Assembly (NCBI RefSeq): GCF_002395745.1
Contig: NZ_DGUN01000027.1
Location: 33,328-97,327 of the forward strand
Direction: 5' to 3'
From: Fibrobacter sp. UBA4309
GTDB taxonomy: Bacteria; Fibrobacterota; Fibrobacteria; Fibrobacterales; Fibrobacteraceae
DNA: 64,000 nucleotides
The notes below the pieces were generated by a model. It was not told the DNA's origin. It made no database searches and saw nothing but the letters and a program-made list of their open reading frames with translations. A program made the translations under genes and the position numbers. This document shows positions 15,587 through 22,589 of the stretch, piece by piece. Position 1 is the stretch's first letter, and every line of letters starts with the position of its first letter.

Positions 15587-16417
15587 ATGCCACAGAAGAA
15601 GATTGCGCTTATCAACGACATTACCGGATTCGGCCGCTGCTCGGTCGCCGTCATGGCGCCCGTCATTTCGGCCATGAAAATCCAGGCGGTCGCGGTACCT
15701 ACGGCAATACTTTCTACGCATACGCAGTTCCCCAAGTATTTCTTTGACGATTATACCTCCAAGATGCGCGACTACATCCAGACGTACAAGGATCTGGATA
15801 TGAGCTTCGACGCCATCGCGACGGGGTTCCTCGGCTCCGAGGAACAGGTGGATATCGTCATCGACTTCATCAGGACTTTCAAGAAAAATGGCGTGTTCAC
15901 GCTGGTCGACCCGGTGATGGGCGACTACGGCCGGCTTTATACCACCTATACGCCGGAACTTTGCGAAAAGATGCGCGCGCTCGTGCATTACGCTGACCTC
16001 TTGACGCCGAACCTCACCGAACTCTGCTCGCTCACAGGTTGCGACTACCGCGACGGGAACCTCACCCTCTCCGAAATCGAGAACATGTGCAAGACGCTTG
16101 CCGAACAGGGGCCCAAGCACATTGTGGTTACGGGAATCCATTACAGCAGCAAGCAGATTATGAACTACGTGTACAGCAAGGGCGAAGAGGCTAAAATCGT
16201 GATGGCCGACCGTATCGGCGGCGACCGCAGCGGAACGGGCGACGTGATAAGCGCGGTAATCGCCGGCATGTACCTGAACGGCCACGACTTCTACGAGTCG
16301 GTAAAGAAGGCCGCCGAATTCGCATCCAAGTGCATCCGCTACTGCGAAGACAACAACGTTCCCGATCACTGGGGCCTGAGCGTCGAAATGTACCTTCGCG
16401 ACCTCATCGAAGACTAA
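15587..16417 (+). CDS. Pyridoxamine/pyridoxal kinase family protein (PdxY-like)
   Basis: A 276-residue PfkB/ribokinase-superfamily kinase. N-terminal INDITGFGRCS, DPVMGDYG (near residue 105), TPNLTEL and the anion-hole motif GDRSGTGDVISA with its catalytic Asp near residue 217 identify the pyridoxal kinase/HMP-P kinase group. It phosphorylates a B6 vitamer or hydroxymethylpyrimidine; the adjacent CytX-like permease leaves both open. A TAAATTA box at 15571-15577 precedes the ATG by nine bases without a Shine-Dalgarno sequence, so it has its own promoter. Confidence 0.85.
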   Translation: MPQKKIALINDITGFGRCSVAVMAPVISAMKIQAVAVPTAILSTHTQFPKYFFDDYTSKMRDYIQTYKDLDMSFDAIATGFLGSEEQVDIVIDFIRTFKKNGVFTLVDPVMGDYGRLYTTYTPELCEKMRALVHYADLLTPNLTELCSLTGCDYRDGNLTLSEIENMCKTLAEQGPKHIVVTGIHYSSKQIMNYVYSKGEEAKIVMADRIGGDRSGTGDVISAVIAGMYLNGHDFYESVKKAAEFASKCIRYCEDNNVPDHWGLSVEMYLRDLIED

Positions 16418-16426
16418 GGGGGCCTA

Positions 16427-17086
16427 ATGATAGTTTATACTGTAACTGGGACCGTCGGGCAGGCGGGCTATTTGGATATCGCCAACAGTGGCGACATTAC
16501 CGGCAAGAACATCTACGTGAACATGACGAACCGTTGCCCGTGCAGCTGCGTGTTCTGCCTGCGTCAAACGAAGAAGATGATGGAAGGCAATACGCTCTGG
16601 CTCAAGGAAGGTGAACCGAGCGTTGAACGCGTGATGGAAATTTTCGATGCGTACGACCTTAACGTTATCAACGAACTGATTTTCTGCGGATACGGTGAAC
16701 CGCTCGAACGCCTTTACGATGTTTGCAAGGTGATTGACAAACTCAAGGCGAAGTATCCGAACTTGAAGGTGCGCCTCAACACGAACGGCCTTGCGAACTT
16801 GATTCACGGCAAGGACATCACGCCCGAACTCGAGGGGCGCTTCGACACCGTCTCGATTTCGCTGAACGCCCCGGATGCCGAGGAATTCCTGGCGCTCACG
16901 CGTTCCAAGTTCGGCATCAAGTCTTATGACGCCCTCAAGGAATTCGCCGTGCTCGCGAAGGCCCACGTGAAGAACGTGGTCATGACGGTTGTCGAGAAGG
17001 TGATGCCCGAAGAAAAAATCGAAATCTGTCGCAAGCTGTGCGAAGAACTCGGAGTCACGCTCCGTGTAAGGCCGTTTGAAAGTTAA
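16427..17086 (+). CDS. Radical SAM protein (TatD-associated type)
   Basis: A 219-residue small radical SAM enzyme. Cys37, Cys41 and Cys44 in CPCSCVFC form the CxxxCxxC iron-sulfur site; CGYGEPLERL is the GGE-type SAM-contact motif, and NTNGLANL and ISLNAPD follow. It matches the single-domain radical SAM family often encoded next to TatD nucleases, though no TatD gene lies here. GGGGG at 16418-16422 serves as ribosome site before ATG 16427, nine bases after the kinase stop. Reaction unknown. Confidence 0.82.
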   Translation: MIVYTVTGTVGQAGYLDIANSGDITGKNIYVNMTNRCPCSCVFCLRQTKKMMEGNTLWLKEGEPSVERVMEIFDAYDLNVINELIFCGYGEPLERLYDVCKVIDKLKAKYPNLKVRLNTNGLANLIHGKDITPELEGRFDTVSISLNAPDAEEFLALTRSKFGIKSYDALKEFAVLAKAHVKNVVMTVVEKVMPEEKIEICRKLCEELGVTLRVRPFES

Positions 17087-17099
17087 GGTGGTCGGAAAG

Positions 17100-17759
17100 A
17101 TGTTGCGTCGGTTTGTCGTTCTCGCCTTGATGGTCGCGCTTGCCTCTTCCGGCGCGTTCGCCGCGAAAGCCAAGTCCGGCGCAAAATCTAAAGCTGCAAA
17201 AACTAAACCGGCAAAATCCAAGAGCTTTGAGTTCAAGGATTCACGCGATGGGCAAAAGTACCGTCTCGTAAAAATTGCGGACAGGGAATGGTTCGGCGAC
17301 AATCTGAATTTCAAGTCCGAAGGCGGCTACTGCCTGGACGACGATGACAACAACTGCATGGCCTACGGCCGCCTGTATACATGGGATGCAGCGCAGAAGG
17401 CTTGCCCTGCGGGCTTCCGCCTGCCTGCCCAGGCCGATTTCGAGAGCCTTTGGACCGCTGCCGGTGCCGACTTTAACGCAGGCTACCTGATCAAGGCGGA
17501 TTACGGCTGGAAGGGCGAGACGAACGGGAACGATTCGCTCAAGTTCTCCGCGATGCCTGCGGGCAACCGCTTTGACGATGCGACTTACGGCAACCTCGCC
17601 AAGTTCGCTTTTTTCTGGAGTGCAGACGATTCCCTGGAAGGAATTGAACCGGGCAATGCCCGTGTATGGTACCTGACGAACAAGTCGATGGCTTTCGGCT
17701 ATACCTCGAAGGCGAAAAAATTCGGATTCTCGGTGCGTTGCGTGCGGAACGCCAAGTAA
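17100..17759 (+). CDS. FISUMP-domain exported protein
   Basis: A 219-residue protein with a signal peptide (residues 1-23, ASSGAFAAKA), a Lys/Ala/Ser linker, then one FISUMP domain. The hallmarks are GQKYRLVKI, WFGDNLNF, AYGRLYTWDAA, CPAGFRLPAQADFESL, FFWSADD and a final FSVRCVRN. This domain is hugely expanded in Fibrobacter and is the best lineage marker in the window. Function unknown; it is presumed extracellular. ATG 17100 is chosen over an upstream TTG because it gives a clean signal peptide and follows AAGGTGGTCGGAAAG. Confidence 0.9.
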   Translation: MLRRFVVLALMVALASSGAFAAKAKSGAKSKAAKTKPAKSKSFEFKDSRDGQKYRLVKIADREWFGDNLNFKSEGGYCLDDDDNNCMAYGRLYTWDAAQKACPAGFRLPAQADFESLWTAAGADFNAGYLIKADYGWKGETNGNDSLKFSAMPAGNRFDDATYGNLAKFAFFWSADDSLEGIEPGNARVWYLTNKSMAFGYTSKAKKFGFSVRCVRNAK

Positions 17760-17826
17760 TGCGGCTTCTCCGGTTCGCCGGCTTTTGCTAAATTAAAACG
17801 GAAGGTCCCTTTTTCCCGAGGTGATT

Positions 17827-18174
17827 ATGAATCTTGATGAAGAACGTATCCGTGAACTCCAGCGCAAGGACAAGGAACACGATGCCCGCCTGGATATGCA
17901 GAAGGAAAAGGACTACGAACACGATGTCCGCATAGACGCCCTTTATTCCAAGGGCCGTGAACAGGATTTCAAGATCAAGGCGCAGGCCGCCAAGGATGCG
18001 GAACACGACTTCCGCTTGAATTCCGTGGACTCCGTAAACGAACTGCAGGACGACGAACTGCACCGCCAGTCCGAAAAGGACCGTGAACATGACGCTCGCC
18101 TTGCGAAGCTGGAACAGCTATGTGCCGACCTGGCTGCCCGCGTAGAAGCCCTGGAATCTCAATTGAAGAAGTAG
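17827..18174 (+). CDS. Charged coiled-coil repeat protein
   Basis: A 115-residue, very hydrophilic, all-helical protein. A short motif KDxEHDxRL recurs at about residues 14, 29, 57 and 84, with degenerate copies between, and the C-terminal 30 residues are a canonical leucine heptad (LAKLEQLCADLAARVEALESQL). No signal peptide, so cytoplasmic. GAGG at 17818 and ATG 17827 give a good start; a TAAATTA box at 17789 suggests a leader. The EF-G paralogue starts five bases after its stop, so the two are an operon. Family not recognised. Confidence 0.7.
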   Translation: MNLDEERIRELQRKDKEHDARLDMQKEKDYEHDVRIDALYSKGREQDFKIKAQAAKDAEHDFRLNSVDSVNELQDDELHRQSEKDREHDARLAKLEQLCADLAARVEALESQLKK

Positions 18175-18179
18175 GCGCG

Positions 18180-20156
18180 ATGTCGCAGGCTATTCGCAAC
18201 ATAGCGATTCTCGCACACGTTGATGCCGGAAAGACGACTCTTTCCGAACGCATATTGTTTGCGGCAGGCGAAGTGCGTAGGCCGGGCAAGGTTGAAGAAG
18301 GCCTTGCCACCATGGACTACATGCCCGAAGAAAAGGAACGCGGCATTACGATCGAAAGTGGTGTTGCCCATTTTGAATGGAAGGACACGTGGTTCAATTT
18401 TATCGATACGCCGGGGCATGTGGACTTTGGTGCCGAGGTGGATATGGCGCTCACGGCCGTGGAAGGAGCCGTTCTCGTGGTGAGTGCCGCGAGTGGCGTG
18501 GAAACCCAGACGGTCGCCGCGTTCCGCAAGTTGCGCGAAGCGGGAGTTCCTACGATCCTGTTCGTGAACAAGCTTGACAATCCAGATTACGTTCTCGACG
18601 ATACGCTCATCAATATCGAGGAACAGCTCGGCGTGCGCCCGGTGCTCATGACGCTCCCGCAGTTCGAGGGCGGCAAGATGTCGGCGGTGCTCGACGTATT
18701 GAGCCAGAGCCGTCTTGTCCATTCCGAATCGGGCGAGGAAACCGTTGACGAAGACTGGAATGTTGAAGACGGTTGGGACGGTTCCCGTGAACTCAAGAAG
18801 CACTATGCCGAGGCGTGCGAATTTGCCAGCAACTTTGACGACGAAATCTTGAAAAACGCGATGGACGGAAAACCGGTCGCGCCCAAGATTCTGCTGCGCG
18901 GATTAAGGAAGCTCGTGAAGAGCGACGAGTACGCGCTTTGCTATGCGGGTTCCGCGCTCGAAGGGTTCGGCGTGCGCAGCCTCATCACCGCGCTTTCGTT
19001 CTTCTTGCCCGAGGTTCCCAGGTTCGGCATCAACGAGCTTGGCCAGGTGATTCGCTTGCGGCACTTCAAGGGCGTTGGCGAGATTTCCCTTTTCCGCAGC
19101 CATACCGACATGGAACGCAAGGAATGGCCCGCGGGTTTCGAGTTCTCGCGACTCAAGGCAAACCTGCTTTTGCCGGTAGACGAGATTCGCGCTGGTGATA
19201 TTTACGCGATGCGCACTCCGTTCGAGACAGAACTTGGACAGATTATTTATTTAGATGGACGGTGTCATCCTGAGCGAAGCGTAGCGGAGTCGAAGGATCC
19301 AGACCCGCTGCACCCTGACACCTCCATCCGAGACAACTACCATCCTCTTCTCCAGACGCGTGTGGAATGCCTTGGTTCCGACGACTACCACCATGTCGAA
19401 AAGAGCCTCGCGACGCTTAGCCGTATGGACCCGAGTTTCCGCGTGCAGAAGGACGATGGCGGTTTCTGGTACTTGCATACCGTGGGCGAGGTTCAGCTAG
19501 AAGTCCTGCTTGCCCGCTTAAAGCGCGAATTCGGTTGCGAAGTGAAGGCCGGCAGTCCGGAAGTGCGCTGGCAGGAACGCCTCTGCCGCAATGTGGGCCC
19601 GGTCGAAAATACATTCCAGCTCGGGCCGCACAAGATTTCGATAAAGCTTTCGGCGATGCCGCTCGAAGGTGACGCGCATGACATCCGCTTGTCCGCGGAA
19701 TTTCTGGAAACCGCTCCCCGCGAGATTCTGGCAGGCGTGCGTTCGGCTCTCCTGGAATCAACCGAAGTGGGAATTTTGGGTAAGGGCCCGCTTGTGGGTG
19801 TGTGCTTTGAAGTCCGCGAGTTCACATGGACCGAAGGCGCTCTGCCGCCGATGATCAAGAAGGCGTGCGCCGATGCCGTGACCAAGCTGATTAAGCCCGC
19901 CGATGTACAACTCTACGAGCCCATCATGGAACTTTCTCTGGAATGTCCGGTGAATTTTGCAGGGCTCGTGACTGGCGACATTCAGGCCCGCGACGGCAAG
20001 GTGAAGGAAATTGGCGGTGACGGCAAGACGCACTTTTTGAAGGCAGACATCCCGCTCCGCAAAATTTTTGGTTACGCCACAGGCGTGCGTAGCATCAGCA
20101 AAGGCACTGCGCTTTATAGTATGAAGCTGCTCGGCTACCGCCACGCGACAGTTTGA
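18180..20156 (+). CDS. EF-G paralogue (translational GTPase)
   Basis: A 658-residue GTPase of the EF-G/TetM group. G1 AHVDAGKTTL (residues 12-21), switch II DTPGHVDFG, and NKLD are intact; domains II-V follow, ending with the fold that contacts the ribosomal A site. It is shorter than housekeeping EF-G (about 690-700) and carries an in-frame stretch of about 35 residues between domains II and III, part of it encoded by a dispersed repeat (19263-19302). ATG 18180 is used because the upstream frame overlaps the coiled-coil gene. It could be a second EF-G (ribosome recycling or backup) or a ribosome-protection protein; sequence alone does not decide. A Vat-like acetyltransferase gene follows. 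Confidence 0.85.
   Translation: MSQAIRNIAILAHVDAGKTTLSERILFAAGEVRRPGKVEEGLATMDYMPEEKERGITIESGVAHFEWKDTWFNFIDTPGHVDFGAEVDMALTAVEGAVLVVSAASGVETQTVAAFRKLREAGVPTILFVNKLDNPDYVLDDTLINIEEQLGVRPVLMTLPQFEGGKMSAVLDVLSQSRLVHSESGEETVDEDWNVEDGWDGSRELKKHYAEACEFASNFDDEILKNAMDGKPVAPKILLRGLRKLVKSDEYALCYAGSALEGFGVRSLITALSFFLPEVPRFGINELGQVIRLRHFKGVGEISLFRSHTDMERKEWPAGFEFSRLKANLLLPVDEIRAGDIYAMRTPFETELGQIIYLDGRCHPERSVAESKDPDPLHPDTSIRDNYHPLLQTRVECLGSDDYHHVEKSLATLSRMDPSFRVQKDDGGFWYLHTVGEVQLEVLLARLKREFGCEVKAGSPEVRWQERLCRNVGPVENTFQLGPHKISIKLSAMPLEGDAHDIRLSAEFLETAPREILAGVRSALLESTEVGILGKGPLVGVCFEVREFTWTEGALPPMIKKACADAVTKLIKPADVQLYEPIMELSLECPVNFAGLVTGDIQARDGKVKEIGGDGKTHFLKADIPLRKIFGYATGVRSISKGTALYSMKLLGYRHATV
19263..19302. 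repeat. Dispersed palindromic repeat inserted in the EF-G paralogue
   Basis: The element opens with TGTCATCCTGAGCGAAGC and closes with GAAGGATCCAG, an interrupted palindrome of ATCCT/AGGAT. Translated in this frame it reads CHPERSVAESKDP, the peptide signature of this repeat family. Related elements are intergenic at 31421-31443 and 48346-48390. Confidence 0.8.
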
Positions 20157-20158
20157 TA

Positions 20159-20165
20159 TATATTT
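20159..20165 (+). promoter_or_regulatory. TATATTT promoter box of the acetyltransferase gene
   Basis: TATATTT follows the stop of the EF-G paralogue and ends five bases before ATG 20171, with no Shine-Dalgarno sequence. The acetyltransferase can therefore be expressed independently. Confidence 0.5.
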
Positions 20166-20170
20166 AAACC

Positions 20171-20818
20171 ATGAACGGAAAAATCCCTAATCCAAATACA
20201 GTCCACCCGATTGCAGGCTACGACAAGGAAATCTACGTCAAGCCGACTATCAAGAATCCGAACATCATCGTCGGGGATTTTACCTACATCGCTGACTCGG
20301 AATTCGAAAGCCATGTGACGCACCATTACGACTTTATCGGCGACAAGCTCATCATCGGGAAGTTCTGCCAAATTGCAGCTGGCGTGGAATTTGTGATGAA
20401 TGGCGCGAACCACCAGATGAATGCCGTTTCGACTTTCCCGTTCTATACGCTTGAAGGCTGGGACATGAAGCCACCTGCTGCAAGCGATATGCCGTTCAAG
20501 GGCGATACCGTTATCGGGAACGATGTGTGGATTGGGCAGAATGCGACAATCTTGTCTGGCGTGCATATTGGTGACGGCGCGATTATCGGCGCGAACAGCG
20601 TTGTCGCTAGCGACGTGGAACCTTATTCGATTGTCGTCGGGAACCCGGTCAAGTTGATCCGCTACCGCTTTGACGAGGAACTGACTTCGCTGCTGCTGAA
20701 GTTTAAGTGGTGGGACAAGCCCGTCGAAGAAATTAACGCGCTAATTCCCGTGCTCACGAATAGCGATTTGGAATTCGTAAAAAACAAAATTCGAGAATTA
20801 ACAGAAAAGGTGGTTTAA
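20171..20818 (+). CDS. Vat/CatB-type hexapeptide acetyltransferase
   Basis: A 215-residue left-handed beta-helix acetyltransferase. The segment GKFCQIAAGVEFVMNGANH holds catalytic His81, then GDTVIGNDVWIG and GDGAIIGANSVV give hexapeptide coils and acetyl-CoA contacts, and GNPVKLIRYRF and KWWD close the fold. Alignment from memory places it nearest to streptogramin A acetyltransferases (Vat) and xenobiotic acetyltransferases (CatB). Substrate is unproven; many chromosomal members acetylate unknown compounds. The stop codon lies inside a strong terminator hairpin. Confidence 0.87.
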   Translation: MNGKIPNPNTVHPIAGYDKEIYVKPTIKNPNIIVGDFTYIADSEFESHVTHHYDFIGDKLIIGKFCQIAAGVEFVMNGANHQMNAVSTFPFYTLEGWDMKPPAASDMPFKGDTVIGNDVWIGQNATILSGVHIGDGAIIGANSVVASDVEPYSIVVGNPVKLIRYRFDEELTSLLLKFKWWDKPVEEINALIPVLTNSDLEFVKNKIRELTEKVV

Positions 20819-20830
20819 AACCACCTTTTT
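20806..20830. terminator. Bidirectional terminator between convergent genes
   Basis: AAAGGTGGTTT and AAACCACCTTT form a near-continuous stem overlapping the acetyltransferase stop codon, with T-runs on both strands. It ends both this gene and the DUF58 gene. Confidence 0.85.
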
Positions 20831-20850
20831 AATTTGCAATCTTTGGCGCG

Positions 20851-21741
20851 TTACATTCTTGCGGCGCGGGCTCTTCGCCTAAAGTGCTCGATAAGCGGAG
20901 CGACCGTTTCCTTGAAGTCGTCGTGCGTCTCGATGCGTACGAAGTCGATGGACATGCGCTGGAACAGCTCCTTGGTCGCCTTGCCCTGACGCTTTGCCTC
21001 GCGGGCGAACGCTTCGCGGAAGGCCGCATCGCCTGTATCGATCAGGAGCGTCTCGCCGGTTTCGGGGTCTTCAAGTTCCACGAGGCCTGCGGGCGGGAGT
21101 TCCATTTCTCGCGGGTCCACCACGGAGACCGCAAGCACGTCGTGGCGCTTGCGGAGAATCTTGAAGGCGTTTTCGAAACCTTCGTCCAAGAAGTCGCTCA
21201 TCACCACGACGACGGCACGACGATTCAGAATCTTGCCGGCGTACTCGAGCGCCACCTGCGTGTTCGTGCCGTGGTGCTGCGGCTTGAAGTAAAGGATTTC
21301 GCGGATAAGCCGCAGCACGTGCTTGCGGCCTTTTTCGGGCGGTATGAACAGCTCGACCTGGTCGGTGTAGATGAGCAGGCCCACCTTGTCGTTGTTCTTG
21401 ATGGCGGCGAAGGCGAGCAGCGCGGTAAGCGTCGCCATGACCTCTCCCTTCATCTGCTTGCCGGAACCGAATTCCGAACTGCTGGACGCGTCGACCATCA
21501 AGAGCATGGTCATCTCGCGTTCTTCGATAAACTTCTTCACATACGGCGTGCCCGTTCGTGCGGTCACGTTCCAGTCGATGGTACGCACGTCGTCGCCCGG
21601 CATGTACTCGCGGACTTCGCTGAATTCCATACCGTTCCCCTTGAAGGAACTGTGGTAGGCGCCGGTCATCACGGTATCGAGCGTGCCGCGAACGCTGAGT
21701 TCGATGCGGCTGACGGTCTTTAGAACTTCTTTATCAAGCAT
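20851..21741 (-). CDS. DUF58 domain protein (Bat/MoxR-associated)
   Basis: A 296-residue protein: helical N-terminus, then the DUF58 core with SSFKGNGMEFSEVREYMPGDDVRTIDWNVTART and a VWA-like fold (LLMVDASSSSEFG as the metal-site strand). DUF58 proteins work with MoxR ATPases in stress and periplasmic-protein homeostasis; no moxR gene is in the window. ATG 21741 follows an AGAGAT site. It is separated from hsp20 by that gene's terminator, so it likely has its own promoter. Confidence 0.87.
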   Translation of the reverse strand: MLDKEVLKTVSRIELSVRGTLDTVMTGAYHSSFKGNGMEFSEVREYMPGDDVRTIDWNVTARTGTPYVKKFIEEREMTMLLMVDASSSSEFGSGKQMKGEVMATLTALLAFAAIKNNDKVGLLIYTDQVELFIPPEKGRKHVLRLIREILYFKPQHHGTNTQVALEYAGKILNRRAVVVVMSDFLDEGFENAFKILRKRHDVLAVSVVDPREMELPPAGLVELEDPETGETLLIDTGDAAFREAFAREAKRQGKATKELFQRMSIDFVRIETHDDFKETVAPLIEHFRRRARAARM

Positions 21742-21804
21742 CTTGGTATCTCTTTTCACCGAGAATATACAAAATTCGCGATGGAAAATCCAAGAGAATG
21801 CTAG

Positions 21805-21857
21805 ATGGCGGCTCATGGGCCGCCATGACGATTGTCCTTGTGGGCCGCCATGACGAT
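21805..21857. repeat. Short direct and inverted repeat before the DUF58 gene
   Basis: TGGGCCGCCATGACGAT occurs twice (21816-21832 and 21841-21857), and ATGGCGGC at 21805 pairs with the first copy as a hairpin. It lies between the hsp20 terminator and the DUF58 gene. Confidence 0.6.
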
Positions 21858-21887
21858 AAAAAAAGAACTCCCGGCGTAAACCGGGAG
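21858..21887 (-). terminator. hsp20 terminator
   Basis: CTCCCGG-CGTAAA-CCGGGAG stem followed on the minus strand by a T-run complementary to the A's at 21858-21864. Confidence 0.85.
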
Positions 21888-21933
21888 CCCTCTAAGGAGA
21901 ACGATGATTGGAGTAACACTTAAGTCTTGCGGG

Positions 21934-22314
21934 TTAGCCGATGGTCAGCTTGCGTGCTGCGGCCTGGGCCTTCTTCGACAAGTCGAATTTCAAGATGCCG
22001 TTTTCAAGCGATACCTTGATGTTCTCGGTGTCGATGTCGTCGGCCAGGCGGAAGCTGCGCTCGAAGGTGAACTTTTCGTCTTTGCTGCGGACACGCGTCG
22101 CCTTGACGGTGATGATGTTCTTTTCGACCTGGATGTTCATGTCTTCTTTCTTCACGCCCGGGAGTTCGACTTCAAGTGCAAAACCGTTTTCGGTCTCGTA
22201 GTAGTCGGCCTTCGGCGTGTAGGTGCATTCGCCCTTGGCGGCTTCGGCGTTCAAGTTGTCAAGGAAGTTCTGGATACCATAGAATGCAGTCGGGAGAATC
22301 TGTGCGTTGATCAT
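21934..22314 (-). CDS. Small heat shock protein, Hsp20 family
   Basis: A 126-residue alpha-crystallin-type chaperone that holds unfolding proteins. The N-terminal arm (residues 1-35) is followed by the crystallin domain: YYETENGFALEVELPGVKKEDMN, the FERSFRLADDID segment, and the C-terminal VSLENGILKFDLSK motif (usual A-x-x-x-n-GVL block). ATG 22314 is supported by GAGGT eight bases upstream. A sigma-54-like promoter lies about 70-85 bases upstream and a strong terminator follows, so it is monocistronic. Confidence 0.92.
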   Translation of the reverse strand: MINAQILPTAFYGIQNFLDNLNAEAAKGECTYTPKADYYETENGFALEVELPGVKKEDMNIQVEKNIITVKATRVRSKDEKFTFERSFRLADDIDTENIKVSLENGILKFDLSKKAQAAARKLTIG

Positions 22315-22382
22315 AATTTTACCTCTTTTGGTTGCGGGTTCGGCCTTCGCCGCCGCCCATTGTTTCTTGTTCACTCCCCTAT

Positions 22383-22399
22383 AAGCGAACGCCGTGCCA
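22383..22399 (-). promoter_or_regulatory. Sigma-54-like promoter of hsp20
   Basis: The minus strand reads TGGCACG-GCGT-TCGCTT, matching the -24 (TGGCACG) and -12 (TTGC, one mismatch) elements with correct 4-base spacing. The -24 element is part of a perfect 12-base palindrome (TGCCAAATGGCA, 22395-22406). The transcript would start near 22373. Confidence 0.45.
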
Positions 22400-22410
22400 A
22401 ATGGCAAGAA

Positions 22411-22442
22411 AACGGTTTTTTTTGCGAAAAAAGCCGTTTTTT
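22411..22442. other. A/T-rich hairpin of unknown role
   Basis: AACGGTTTTTT and AAAAAAGCCGTT can pair with one mismatch around TTGCG, followed by T's. It lies between the hsp20 promoter and the esterase terminator. Confidence 0.3.
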
Positions 22443-22537
22443 GATAAAAAAAGCCGAAAGTATTTCAAAAAGGAACGGACGCTGTTTCGCAGGGGAAACA
22501 ACGGCGTTTTCAATCTGAAAAGCGGGGACAAATGGAA

Positions 22538-22563
22538 ACGGCCCCTGTGGGGACAGGGACCGT
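22538..22563 (-). terminator. Esterase terminator hairpin
   Basis: ACGGCCCCTGT pairs with ACAGGGACCGT (one mismatch) around a GGGG loop, 27 bases after the esterase stop. The downstream T content is modest. Confidence 0.5.
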
Positions 22564-22589
22564 TCTTGGGTTGGTTATGGAGGAATTCT

